A stretch of 64,000 bases of DNA from DASQYE01 sp036389315 (GTDB lineage Bacteria; Acidobacteriota; Blastocatellia; Pyrinomonadales; Pyrinomonadaceae): positions 62,001 to 126,000 of the forward strand of contig DASVQF010000031.1 in assembly GCA_036389315.1 (NCBI GenBank). Reading direction: 5' to 3'. The position numbers and the translations under genes were made by a program. The notes below the pieces were generated by a model. The model worked only from the letters and a program-made list of their open reading frames with translations. It searched no databases and had not been told where the DNA came from. Below, piece by piece: positions 16,361-24,135 of the stretch. Each line of letters opens with the position of its first letter. Position 1 is the first letter of the stretch.

Positions 16361-17038
16361 TCAGTATTGCGTCGGGTCTGCGTTGCGCAGCACGACATCC
16401 GAGACGAGCTGCATGTCACCTTCGGGCTGGTAGCCGGGGCTGCCCGGAGCGCCGCGCGCAGGCAGCGTCACGCAGATGGTGATGACCACGTACTTGGCCG
16501 CCGAGGGCGTGACTTCGACTGCGCCCGCCGCCGGAGTGATGTCGCAATCGGTCGTCGTGTAATCTATCTTGGAGGCGTAGTAGCGTATGCGGAAAGAGTC
16601 TATGCGGTTGGCGAGCACCGTGGTCAGGTTGTTGGTGTTGACATCCAGGCGCGCGATGAAGCTGTTCGTCCCGTCGTTAACCAGCCTGTATTGCACGTCC
16701 TCGTCGCGGTCGGTTACGGAGTTGCTCGTCGTCTCTCCACGGAACGCGTTGAGGTTGGCGCGAAAACGGATCGAGCTGGCTCCGGTATCGGATGCGACGA
16801 GCCCGTTGTTCATCAGGCCGAAGCCGGAGTTGGCGATTTCGCGCGACATGACGTTCAGAGCGCGCTGCACGTCCGCGATGGCTTCCGATTTCTGGTTCTC
16901 CCTGGCGCGGATGTTGAAGGAGCCGGCGAGCAGGGCGCTCGCCGCACCCATGACGACGAGCGTGATCGCCATCGCGATGACAAGCTCGAAGAGCGAGAAG
17001 CCTGCCTCGGCCGAGGGTTGGTTGTTTCGTCTATTCAT
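16361..17038 (-). CDS. PilW-like type IV pilus minor pilin (copy 2)
   Basis: A 225-residue prepilin with EAGFSLFELVIAMAITLV at its N-terminus and REIANSGFGLMNNGLVASD after the helix. DRDEDVQYRL and VLANRIDSF also have direct counterparts in copy 1 (DQDEDITYAY, VLANNIRAF). The C-terminal domain contains two Cys (TDCDI, ITICV) absent from copy 1, which could form a disulfide in the periplasm. Processing, methylation and assembly by the pilus machinery are inferred from the family. Confidence 0.87.
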   Translation of the reverse strand: MNRRNNQPSAEAGFSLFELVIAMAITLVVMGAASALLAGSFNIRARENQKSEAIADVQRALNVMSREIANSGFGLMNNGLVASDTGASSIRFRANLNAFRGETTSNSVTDRDEDVQYRLVNDGTNSFIARLDVNTNNLTTVLANRIDSFRIRYYASKIDYTTTDCDITPAAGAVEVTPSAAKYVVITICVTLPARGAPGSPGYQPEGDMQLVSDVVLRNADPTQY

Positions 17039-17097
17039 CCTCTCTCACTTTCAATCACGAAGACCGTCGCCGGGCATGAGAAGTGGCTGCGCTGCCC

Positions 17098-17559
17098 TTA
17101 CTGTATGAAGTCGCCTGTCTCAGGCGAAGCGCGCAGTGAGGTGAGGACGACAGCATTGGCGGCCCAGAGTTGGCCCGCGCTCATCGGCGTCACCTGGATC
17201 GTGATCTTCTTCAGGGTCGAGCTGCCGCCGCAGGCAGCCGTGTCGCAGATGACCGTCTGCACGCTGTAGTTGCGCCCGTCGCCGTTGACGACCGTCGTGT
17301 TGGTCGTGCCCGCCGCGAGCGTCGCGTCGTTGAAGCTAACGCTGCGCAGCCGCTCCATGCGCTGCTGCGCGACGGCGAGCGCCACGGCGCGGTCGGCCGC
17401 GCCCGAGTTGTTGCGCGTCGCGTAGACAAAGAGCGAGGCCACGCTGAGCCCTGCGACCATCATCACGACCAGCGCAATGACCGTCTCGATCATCGTGAAG
17501 CCGCGCTCGCTCCTGCTCGTCCGAGACCGTGCCATATTCCTCATAGCTTTTTCTCTCAT
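17098..17559 (-). CDS. PilV-like type IV pilus minor pilin (copy 2)
   Basis: A 153-residue prepilin with processing site ERGFTMIETVIALVVMM and the paralogous helix RNNSGAADRAVALAVAQQR. A pair of Cys (ICDTAACGG) may form a disulfide. The ATG at 17559 has AAGGGAAAGAG just upstream. It sits 21 bases after the FimT-like gene and 59 bases before the PilW-like gene, inside one operon. Confidence 0.85.
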   Translation of the reverse strand: MREKAMRNMARSRTSRSERGFTMIETVIALVVMMVAGLSVASLFVYATRNNSGAADRAVALAVAQQRMERLRSVSFNDATLAAGTTNTTVVNGDGRNYSVQTVICDTAACGGSSTLKKITIQVTPMSAGQLWAANAVVLTSLRASPETGDFIQ

Positions 17560-17580
17560 CGCTCTTTCCCTTCGTCTCCC

Positions 17581-18522
17581 TTACTTCGTGACCGTGACCT
17601 TGATATCCGCCGAGGTGCAGCCGGTGCTGAAGGTGACCTTGAACGTCCCGCGCGTCTTGTTCCGAGACCTGACGACGAAGGTGGTCGTGCCGTTGGCGGC
17701 GACCGTCTGCGAAGCGGGCGTGACCTGAAGATTGCTCGGAACAGAGGCCGTGACCGTGGCGGCCGCGATGACCGAGGCGGTGACCGTCTGCGACGTGCCG
17801 CCGTTCTGCTTGATGGAGAAAGAAGAAGGGGAGATTGTGAGCTTGCAGGAGGGAGAAGAACCAGTGCCCGTGATGCTGCCGCCCGGCGCTACGTCCACGG
17901 CGGAACAGTCCGTCGTGGAGGTGGTGGCCGGCGCGGTCGTGCCGGTCACAGTGGCATCCGAATAGACATCCACGGTCTTGTTGACGTTTGTATTGGTCGT
18001 GACGGTCGGCGCGTCCTCAAGGTCGCTATCCACCGTGACATCGCCCGAAGCCGAGATGTCAATGGTGGCCTGGTTGCCTTTACTGTTCTGAAGCGCGAAG
18101 GTGAGCATGCAGGCCGTCATGCGCCCGCGCCAGTCGAAGGCAATCGCCTGCGTCGCTTCGCTCAGCATCGAGACTCCGTCTTCAAACTTGAAGTCGCGCG
18201 TGGTCGCCGTCCCCGTCCCGTCGAAGTCCATAGTCACGCGGTAGGTGTTTGAGCCTATGAACTCTATCTTGCTCGGCGCGGCGGATGAGGTGTGGCGACG
18301 CACGGCGTCTATGCGGGCCTTCTCCACGTAGGATGCGAAGACGCGCGCCGACCCCGACAGCTTCATATTCTCGCGCGCCGTGGTGATGCTCATGAAGGCG
18401 AATGCTCCGACGATGACCATCACCGTCACCGTCAGCATCAACTGCAACAAAGAGAACCCGTCTTCACTGTGCAAGCGATTGGCTGCTACAGAAGAATCGC
18501 CCGTATTAAGCTGCTTGCTCAT
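17581..18522 (-). CDS. FimT/GspH-like pseudopilin with C-terminal Ig-like extension (copy 2)
   Basis: A 313-residue protein, clearly longer than copy 1 (224). The N-terminus has EDGFSLLQLMLTVTVMVIV. Here the +5 residue of the prepilin motif appears to be Gln rather than Glu, unusual for this class. FASYVEKARIDAVRRH identifies the FimT/GspH helix. From about residue 225 there is an extra beta-rich domain (LTISPSSFSIKQNGG, LQVTPASQTVAANGTTTF) resembling bacterial Ig-like repeats, possibly an adhesive head. CGGAGG precedes the ATG. It is the first gene of the whole pilin operon and lies 77 bases from a sigma-54 promoter. Confidence 0.82.
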   Translation of the reverse strand: MSKQLNTGDSSVAANRLHSEDGFSLLQLMLTVTVMVIVGAFAFMSITTARENMKLSGSARVFASYVEKARIDAVRRHTSSAAPSKIEFIGSNTYRVTMDFDGTGTATTRDFKFEDGVSMLSEATQAIAFDWRGRMTACMLTFALQNSKGNQATIDISASGDVTVDSDLEDAPTVTTNTNVNKTVDVYSDATVTGTTAPATTSTTDCSAVDVAPGGSITGTGSSPSCKLTISPSSFSIKQNGGTSQTVTASVIAAATVTASVPSNLQVTPASQTVAANGTTTFVVRSRNKTRGTFKVTFSTGCTSADIKVTVTK

Positions 18523-18598
18523 CTCTGCCTCCGAGACAAATCATTTGAAGGGAACCGGCCTGGCCGCTCGCCTGAGAGACCTGCGCGAGCCCATCAGG

Positions 18599-18614
18599 TG
18601 CAAGAGACATACCA
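18599..18614 (-). promoter_or_regulatory. Predicted sigma-54 promoter of the minor-pilin operon
   Basis: On the minus strand TGGTATGTCTCTTGCA matches the consensus TGGCACG-N4-TTGCA with GG at -24 and GC at -12 in exact spacing. It ends 77 bases before the first pilin ATG. An NtrC/PilR-type activator is encoded downstream in the same orientation. In Pseudomonas and Myxococcus, PilR with sigma-54 controls pilin genes; the same logic here is inference. Confidence 0.7.
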
Positions 18615-18935
18615 CGCAGAAAGGTTTGAAAATCCTGCGGAAATAGCGGATTGCCCTCCGCTCTGAGCCCTCTGCTTCGTCACCTTAAGTGACAGGACTG
18701 GGCAGCCCGCTTCACAGCCTGAGCACGCTCGGCAAAGCCCACACGCGTACGCACCTCGATTACACAACGCTTGTCACCGATGGAAACAATCCGAAGAGAG
18801 AAAGGCTCCGTGCGTGAGGCCGGCGACTGTGTGTGAGAGGAACTGAAGGCAGGCAAAACATTGGCCCGGAGCAGCCTTTGCCGTGGCGCGCAGAGAGAAC
18901 GGCTCGGTGTTTGCTCTAAGGCGCGGCGGCGCGCT

Positions 18936-19058
18936 TCAACCGAGAAGCGTCAGCCAGTCAGAATCGGCCTGAGCCCCTAAGAGAGGATTGTCCGGCAAAG
19001 GATTCGCTTGAGGTGACTGATAGTGCGGAGTCGCCTCTCCCATCAGCGCGCCGGCCAT
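18936..19058 (-). CDS. Possible very small or frameshifted ORF
   Basis: A 40-residue frame beginning MAGALMGEATPHYQSP and ending DSDWLTLLG, in the 720-base gap between the pilin operon and the Gly-rich protein gene. Composition looks protein-like, but there is no good ribosome binding site. An overlapping frame just upstream reads MFGRERPVFGGWPAR and stops at the junction, so a frameshifted remnant is possible. Besides this, the 18523-19245 gap shows the sigma-54 promoter and the terminator near 19138; I see nothing else firm. Confidence 0.2.
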   Translation of the reverse strand: MAGALMGEATPHYQSPQANPLPDNPLLGAQADSDWLTLLG

Positions 19059-19137
19059 CCGCCGAACACAGGTCGCTCACGGCCGAACATGGGATCGTCC
19101 TCTCGCGTGCGACACCGCACGTTGCGCGCGTCGGGGA

Positions 19138-19176
19138 CGAAAAAGCGCCCCGGCGACTCTCAGGCCGTCGGGGCGC
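19138..19176 (-). terminator. Intrinsic terminator after the Gly-rich protein gene
   Basis: GCGCCCCG (19145-19152) pairs with CGGGGCGC (19169-19176), with a further GAC/GTC pair inside. The minus-strand tail is TTTTTCG. Confidence 0.8.
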
Positions 19177-19245
19177 GTTACTGTTTTTGGGCTCTCGCTT
19201 AAGTCAATCCGCAGGCTCGGCTAAGCGGACAAGCGAGCCTTTGAT

Positions 19246-19860
19246 CTATTCCCGGCTCTCTTTAATCCGGCGCTTTGCAGCCTTCTCGGCCTGTTTGGCC
19301 TCGGAAGAACTCAGGCCAAGACTTTGCAAGGTCTGCCCGATGCTCCTGCCGCTCCGCAAGCCGGACAGAATCGCCTCCGTAGTAATGTTCGGATGCCTCG
19401 CGTTGAGGTTGTTGGCGAGCATGTTGGCCGCGACGAACTGACCGAACTTCAGGTTCGGATTGACGGCAAGCGCCGCTTGATACTGGCTCCGCAACTCGCT
19501 CGGATTCGTGTTCAGGCCGTTGGCGATACCGGGATGCCTGCGCAGCTCATCATCGGCGTGCCTGCCGTTGGCGTCTGCGGCACGTGCGCGCTCCAGCCCG
19601 GCATCCGACCGCCCGTTAGACCTCTCCGAAGCACGGCCCAAGCCCTCGTCCGAGCGACCGCCCGACCGGTCAGACGCGTTCCCAAGCCCGCGATCAACTC
19701 CTGGGCCCATGCCCGGCCCGCCGCCGCCCCGGCCCGGATTTCCGCCGCCGCCACCGCCGCCGCGACCACGACCCTGCGCCGAAGCCGATACACTTGCGCC
19801 CATAATCAGCAGTAAAGCTGCCAGCGCCACGCCTGCCAATGCCCTTAACTCTTTCTTCAT
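19246..19860 (-). CDS. Secreted glycine/arginine-rich hypothetical protein
   Basis: A 204-residue protein with a clean signal peptide (ALAGVALAALLLIMGASVSASAQ). A low-complexity region follows, first Gly-rich (GRGRGGGGGGG), then Ser/Asp/Arg repeats (RSDEGLGRASERSNGRSDAGLERA). The C-terminal 90 residues are helical, with a repeated-looking LRSGRSIGQTLQSLGLSSSEAK. The start at 19860 is chosen for GGAGGGGAAAG directly upstream; a longer frame to 19938 lacks a binding site. Function unknown; the C-terminal part might bind a surface ligand. It has its own terminator. Confidence 0.75.
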   Translation of the reverse strand: MKKELRALAGVALAALLLIMGASVSASAQGRGRGGGGGGGNPGRGGGGPGMGPGVDRGLGNASDRSGGRSDEGLGRASERSNGRSDAGLERARAADANGRHADDELRRHPGIANGLNTNPSELRSQYQAALAVNPNLKFGQFVAANMLANNLNARHPNITTEAILSGLRSGRSIGQTLQSLGLSSSEAKQAEKAAKRRIKESRE

Positions 19861-19935
19861 CTTTCCCCTCCGTTGCTGAACGCGAAAATCTTCATAACCT
19901 CTAAAGAGATTATGGAATAAGTGAGAATGATCGAG

Positions 19936-19969
19936 CACAGTAAGGCCAGTCTTTTACGGGCTTACTGTG
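19936..19969 (-). terminator. Hairpin downstream of dacB
   Basis: CACAGTAAG (19936-19944) pairs with CTTACTGTG (19961-19969), with an inner CC/GG pair. There is no good T-run, so it may be an RNA-stabilising 3' structure rather than an efficient terminator. Confidence 0.4.
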
Positions 19970-20046
19970 TTCATGCAAAGGGGGCTTAAATTGGTTGCGG
20001 CGCGGTTGAGGAGAGTTGCCGCCCGCCGAGTTTAATTATACGACGA

Positions 20047-21468
20047 CTACTGTGCTGGCTCGTACTCGTCTTTGCGCGCGGGGCTAGCCGAGTCCTGCAT
20101 GGTGTCTGAGAGGCGCATGGCCAGCGCCGTCGGGCGATAGTCGAAGGGAGCGGGGCCGCCCCTCAACGATTGCATCTGCCAGACCAGCGCATCCTGATTT
20201 TCGCGGAAGCGAGGCACGTTGCCGCGCTGGTTGAAGATGACGAAGAGCAGAGTGTCGCCCGTGCGCGTGTGCATCTGTCCGACGAGCGCGCTCGCGCCGC
20301 CATCCGTGCGGATGAGCGTGCCCGTCTTGGCGATCACGCTGCCGCGCGAGGGCCCGCTGGTGTAACGCTTTTCCAACGTGCCCGGGTCAACGCCCGCGAC
20401 CGGCATGATGTCCGAGGGCGAGAGCTTGTGCTTGGCCAACTCGTCCCGGAGCGCACGAAAGACCTTCATCATCGCGCGCGGCGTGACGCGATTGACGCCC
20501 AGGCCGCTCGTCGAAGCCAGTTGCACCTCGGCCGGGCTGAGCTTGATTTCGTTGACGAGAAAACGGCGCAAGCCCTCGGCTCCGCCCATCTGGTCGCCGA
20601 TGCGCTCGGCCATGAAATTATTGGAATAGCAGAGCAGGACTTTCAGCACGTCCACCAGCTTACTCGAACGATGTACGAGCAGCATGTGCGCGTTTGAAGG
20701 GACTGAATCAACGTAGACTGCGCCCATGACGGCGACGCTCGGCACGCTCTGCAAGCTTTGGCTGTCGCCCAGGGAGATGCGCTGCTCATTCCAGGCGCGC
20801 ACGGCCGCCGCCGGCCGCCTGGTCGCGTCCAGAGTATCGTAGAGCATGTCGCCCGAATGCTGCGCAGACCAGTCGAAGTTCATCGTGAAGCGCGGCGCGA
20901 CGACGAGATCGCCCGTCACCGTGCGAACGCCCATCCGATTCAGCTCGCGCGCCAGCATCACAGCATGCTCGTAATGAAACGAAGGGTCGCGCCCCGAGAT
21001 AATCAGGTCGCCCTTGACCGTGCCCGTCGCCCGGTCAAGCTCGCCCGTAGCCCACACTCCCGTCGTGAAGCGGTGATCTGCGCCGAAGTTGCGAATGGCC
21101 GCAAGCGCCGTCGCCAGCTTCACGGCCGAGGCCGGGTTGAAACCCTGGTCGGGCGACTCGGCCATCAACGTCTGTCCTTCGACCGTCTCCACCAGCACGC
21201 CGCGCATCCCGCCCACAGGCGCTTGATAGACCGGCCCGGCCACTTCGCCCGGCATGACAACAGTCGTCGGTGTCGCAGCGCCCCCGGTCGGCGCGGAGGT
21301 CGAAGGAAGAGGACGGCTGATGCTGGTCGGGCGTATGAGCTGGGTGGGCGGATTGGGTTCGGTCGGGGTCGTCTGCTGAGCGAAGACCGGCGCTGAGACA
21401 GAGAGCGCGACCCAGACGATCAGACCGAGAAAGAAGAAGAGACGCTGGCGTGTCACCTGCTTGAACAT
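20047..21468 (-). CDS. dacB: D-alanyl-D-alanine carboxypeptidase/endopeptidase, PBP4 (peptidase S13) type
   Basis: A 473-residue periplasmic penicillin-binding protein with signal peptide ending near SAPVFAQ and a Pro/Thr-rich linker. The three active-site motifs of serine DD-peptidases are visible: SAVK (S114, K117), SNN in CYSNNFMAERIG, and KTGT in IAKTGTLIRTDGG. S13 enzymes trim the terminal D-Ala or cut cross-links in peptidoglycan. GGAGGAATAA precedes the ATG. It stands alone on the minus strand, divergent from the glycosylase gene. Confidence 0.88.
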   Translation of the reverse strand: MFKQVTRQRLFFFLGLIVWVALSVSAPVFAQQTTPTEPNPPTQLIRPTSISRPLPSTSAPTGGAATPTTVVMPGEVAGPVYQAPVGGMRGVLVETVEGQTLMAESPDQGFNPASAVKLATALAAIRNFGADHRFTTGVWATGELDRATGTVKGDLIISGRDPSFHYEHAVMLARELNRMGVRTVTGDLVVAPRFTMNFDWSAQHSGDMLYDTLDATRRPAAAVRAWNEQRISLGDSQSLQSVPSVAVMGAVYVDSVPSNAHMLLVHRSSKLVDVLKVLLCYSNNFMAERIGDQMGGAEGLRRFLVNEIKLSPAEVQLASTSGLGVNRVTPRAMMKVFRALRDELAKHKLSPSDIMPVAGVDPGTLEKRYTSGPSRGSVIAKTGTLIRTDGGASALVGQMHTRTGDTLLFVIFNQRGNVPRFRENQDALVWQMQSLRGGPAPFDYRPTALAMRLSDTMQDSASPARKDEYEPAQ

Positions 21469-21693
21469 TTATTCCTCCAACCGTGAACCTTTTGCGCAAG
21501 GGAGCGCATCATAGCACGAACGCGCCCGCCGCAAACCCAAAAATAATTCTAGCAGGCAGGCGCGCTCCGACGCACCAAGCTTTTGATGCCGGGTGGCCCG
21601 CGCACGGATGCACGGGCCCAACTCGTCGGTCTAGAGCGTAGCGCGGCCCTTCGATCTCTCGGGCCGTTGCGGGGCTCTCCGAGCAAGAGTTCG

Positions 21694-21723
21694 TTGACAA
21701 TGCTCCGAATGGACTCCTAAAAT
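21694..21723 (+). promoter_or_regulatory. Predicted sigma-70 promoter for the DNA glycosylase gene
   Basis: TTGACA (21694-21699) and TAAAAT (21718-21723) with an 18-base spacer. The predicted start is about 20 bases before the GTG at 21749. The rest of the 21469-21748 divergent gap shows nothing notable. Confidence 0.65.
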
Positions 21724-21748
21724 CTGTTGCGTAGAATTTGTAAGCCTC

Positions 21749-22417
21749 GTGCGACAAGAACAAAGACCTGTGACAATCGAATCGGTGCGGGCGACGCACG
21801 AAGCGCGACGCCGAGAGATCGCCGCGCGGCTCGCGGAGTTTCGCGACGTGTGGCGCACGGGCGACGATGCGCGGCTCTGGGAAGAGCTGGTCTATTGCAT
21901 CTTCACTGCGGGCGCATCTGCCCGCATGGGCCTGAAAGCGATTGAGGCCATCAGGCCGCTGCTCTTTGAAGGCTCGCGCGAAGAGATGACCGAAGTTCTC
22001 TTGCAGGCGCGCGCTCATCGCTATCCAGTGGCGCGTCCCGGCTACGTCGTCACGACGCGCGACTACTTGCAGCAGGACTGCCGTATGCGCCTGCGTGAAC
22101 GGCTCAACAGTTTCACAGACCCGCTCGCGCGCCGCGACTGGCTGGCCTCCGAGCGACGTATCAAAGGGCTCGGCTACAAGGAGGCGAGCCACTTCCTGCG
22201 CAACATAGGTCTGAGCGGCTACGCCATCCTGGACAAACATATCCTGCGTAGCCTGGCCGAGATGGGCGTTATAGATTCGCCACAGCCGCCCTCGACTCGC
22301 GCTCGCTACCTGAAGACCGAAGAACGCCTGCGCCAGTTCGCCCAAGACGTTCGGATAGATTTCGATGAGCTAGACCTAGTGCTCTGGTCAATGAAGACCG
22401 GAGAGATTTTGAAGTAA
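21749..22417 (+). CDS. ogg: N-glycosylase/DNA lyase, Ogg2-type 8-oxoguanine glycosylase
   Basis: A 222-residue helix-hairpin-helix glycosylase of the archaeal/Thermotoga Ogg2 type rather than the longer eukaryotic Ogg1. The HhH core IKGLGYKEASHFLRNIG supplies the catalytic Lys (GYKEAS), and ILDKHILRSL supplies the catalytic Asp. It excises 8-oxoguanine and cuts the abasic site. The C-terminus ends LWSMKTGEILK, the Lys-ended tail typical of this family. Start is GTG at 21749; a second GTG at 21770 is an alternative, and neither has a strong binding site. A B-type hairpin begins at the stop codon. Confidence 0.87.
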   Translation: MRQEQRPVTIESVRATHEARRREIAARLAEFRDVWRTGDDARLWEELVYCIFTAGASARMGLKAIEAIRPLLFEGSREEMTEVLLQARAHRYPVARPGYVVTTRDYLQQDCRMRLRERLNSFTDPLARRDWLASERRIKGLGYKEASHFLRNIGLSGYAILDKHILRSLAEMGVIDSPQPPSTRARYLKTEERLRQFAQDVRIDFDELDLVLWSMKTGEILK

Positions 22418-22519
22418 GGGATGAGGGCGGAGGGATGAGGGATGAATCATTGAATTACTCAAACTTTGAGTTGTTCAATCATTCTTCCTTTATCCCTCAT
22501 CCCTCCGCCCTCATCCCTT
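22416..22519. repeat. Heptamer-armed hairpin, GGGATGA type (copy B2)
   Basis: This is the longest and cleanest copy. The left arm 22416-22443 is built of heptamers GGGATGA-GGGCGGA-GGGATGA-GGGATGA. The right arm 22492-22519 is its perfect complement, and the interior pairs partially again (CTCAAACTTTGAG). It starts on the last bases of the ogg stop codon and ends 17 bases before the next ATG. Confidence 0.85.
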
Positions 22520-22536
22520 TTTGAGGTGTTCCCCCA

Positions 22537-24135
22537 ATGATGAATCGTCAACTAAAAAGAGGCGGGCGCTTGGCTGTCGTCTGTTGTATGGCTGTGGCCG
22601 TCTTCTTGATGACGGCGGCCGGTGACTTTCCGGTCGCGGCGGCCGACAAGGTGCGCGAGCGGGCCCAGCGTGCTCTGCGCGAAGGCGAGTTCGAGGTCGC
22701 GGAAAAGCTGTTCCGCGAGCTGATAGCCAAGAATGCGCGCGATAAGGATGCGCGTCTCGGCCTGAGCTATACGCTCTACAAGAAGAGGTCGCTGCAAGAC
22801 GCTTACGATCACGCCGCGCGCGTGGTCGCCATTGACCCGCTCTCGGCGCGCGCGCATGCGCTGCTCGGAGCAGTCGTCCTGGCTTCGGGCGACTTTCGCC
22901 TCTCGGTCGAAGAGTTTCGCACGGCTCTCAGCTTGAAAGAGGACGAGGCGCTGGCGATTGCCGGCCTCGCTATGGTTGACTTCTACGAGAATCGCGCGAG
23001 CACGAGCCTTTCGGGCTTGCGCCGCGCAGTCTTCATCGATCCGAACGAGCCCGACTTCGTCTTCAACCTCGCGCAAGCCTCTGCGCGCACGGAGAACTAT
23101 AAGGAGGCGGCCGACGCCTACGAGCGTTTTCTGGCCATCGCGCCGAAGACGGACGCAGACCGCCGCGCGCGCATTCGCGGCCTCATAGACTTCTTGCGCT
23201 ATCTGGGCCAACAAAGCTCGCTCTACGTCGTGGGCGGGGCCGCGCGCACCGAAGTATCGTTTCAAGCGCCGGACAACCGTCCCCTCTTCCTCGTACACGT
23301 CAACGGCGAGAAGGAGCCCCTGCGCTTCGTGCTCGACACGGGCTCGGGAATGTCTGTGGTCTCGCAGGAGACGGCGCGGCGTCTGGGCCTGAAGGAGGTC
23401 GCGCGCGGAGGCATGGCGAGGGCCGTCGGCGGCGGCGGCCGCTTCGACATCGTTTACGGCTTTCTCCAATCCTTAGAGATCGGTGACGTACGCGTCTCTA
23501 ACGTGCCCGTCTACATTCGCCGCTTCTTCAACGACAAGACGCATGTGGACGGCTACATCGGTCTCTCGCTGATCTCGAAGTACGTGACGACGGTCGATTA
23601 CGGCACAAAGACGCTCTCGCTCTCGCGCCAACGCTCTTCGACCAATGCGGCTCAGGCGGCTGCGCAGGGCATAGAAATTCCGCTGCGCACCACTTCGGCC
23701 GGATTCCTGAGCGGCGAAGTGCAGATCGAGAGCGTCGAGAAGCCGCTCAACTTCATCATCGATACGGGAGCCACCGTCTCGGTCGTCTCCGAGAACCTGG
23801 CCGAGCGTGAAGACCTCGTCGAGCGTTTCGCTCAGAACGTTCGCTTGCAGATTTTCGGCTCGGCCGGTGTCGCCGACAACGTGACGATGCTCATGCTGCC
23901 GCGCGTCTCTTTCGGTTCCTACGCGCGCGAACGGTTGTCTGCGGCCGTGCTCGACATGGAGCCGATCAACGAGACTGCCGGGTTCGAGCAGACCGGCATC
24001 ATCGGCGGAAATTTCCTGCGCCACTTTCGCCTCGTCTTCGATTTCCAGAAGGGCGTCATGCGCCTTGAGCCCTTAGTGGTCACACCCGAGGCGACCAATC
24101 CTCCGCGCATCAGCATCGGAGCAAGCCAGCCATGA
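22537..24135 (+). CDS. Secreted TPR and double aspartyl-protease (retropepsin-like) protein
   Basis: A 532-residue protein with an N-terminal signal or anchor (AVVCCMAVAVFLMTAAG) and about four TPR units (residues 35-210, for example AEKLFRELIAKNARDKDARLGLSY). Two retropepsin-like aspartic protease domains follow: FVLDTGSGMSVVS with D267 and FIIDTGATVSVVS with D409, each with a hydrophobic-Gly partner motif later (YIGLSLISKY, IIGGNFLRHF). Two domains in one chain could pair as a pseudodimer like pepsin. Substrate is unknown; a periplasmic location is inferred. The stop overlaps the PIN gene start by four bases. Confidence 0.83.
   Translation: MMNRQLKRGGRLAVVCCMAVAVFLMTAAGDFPVAAADKVRERAQRALREGEFEVAEKLFRELIAKNARDKDARLGLSYTLYKKRSLQDAYDHAARVVAIDPLSARAHALLGAVVLASGDFRLSVEEFRTALSLKEDEALAIAGLAMVDFYENRASTSLSGLRRAVFIDPNEPDFVFNLAQASARTENYKEAADAYERFLAIAPKTDADRRARIRGLIDFLRYLGQQSSLYVVGGAARTEVSFQAPDNRPLFLVHVNGEKEPLRFVLDTGSGMSVVSQETARRLGLKEVARGGMARAVGGGGRFDIVYGFLQSLEIGDVRVSNVPVYIRRFFNDKTHVDGYIGLSLISKYVTTVDYGTKTLSLSRQRSSTNAAQAAAQGIEIPLRTTSAGFLSGEVQIESVEKPLNFIIDTGATVSVVSENLAEREDLVERFAQNVRLQIFGSAGVADNVTMLMLPRVSFGSYARERLSAAVLDMEPINETAGFEQTGIIGGNFLRHFRLVFDFQKGVMRLEPLVVTPEATNPPRISIGASQP

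Noticed and set aside
18523..19137. Known riboswitch or housekeeping RNA (RNase P, tmRNA, 6S, c-di-GMP) in the long pilin leader
   Set aside because: I looked for their conserved cores on both strands and found no convincing match.
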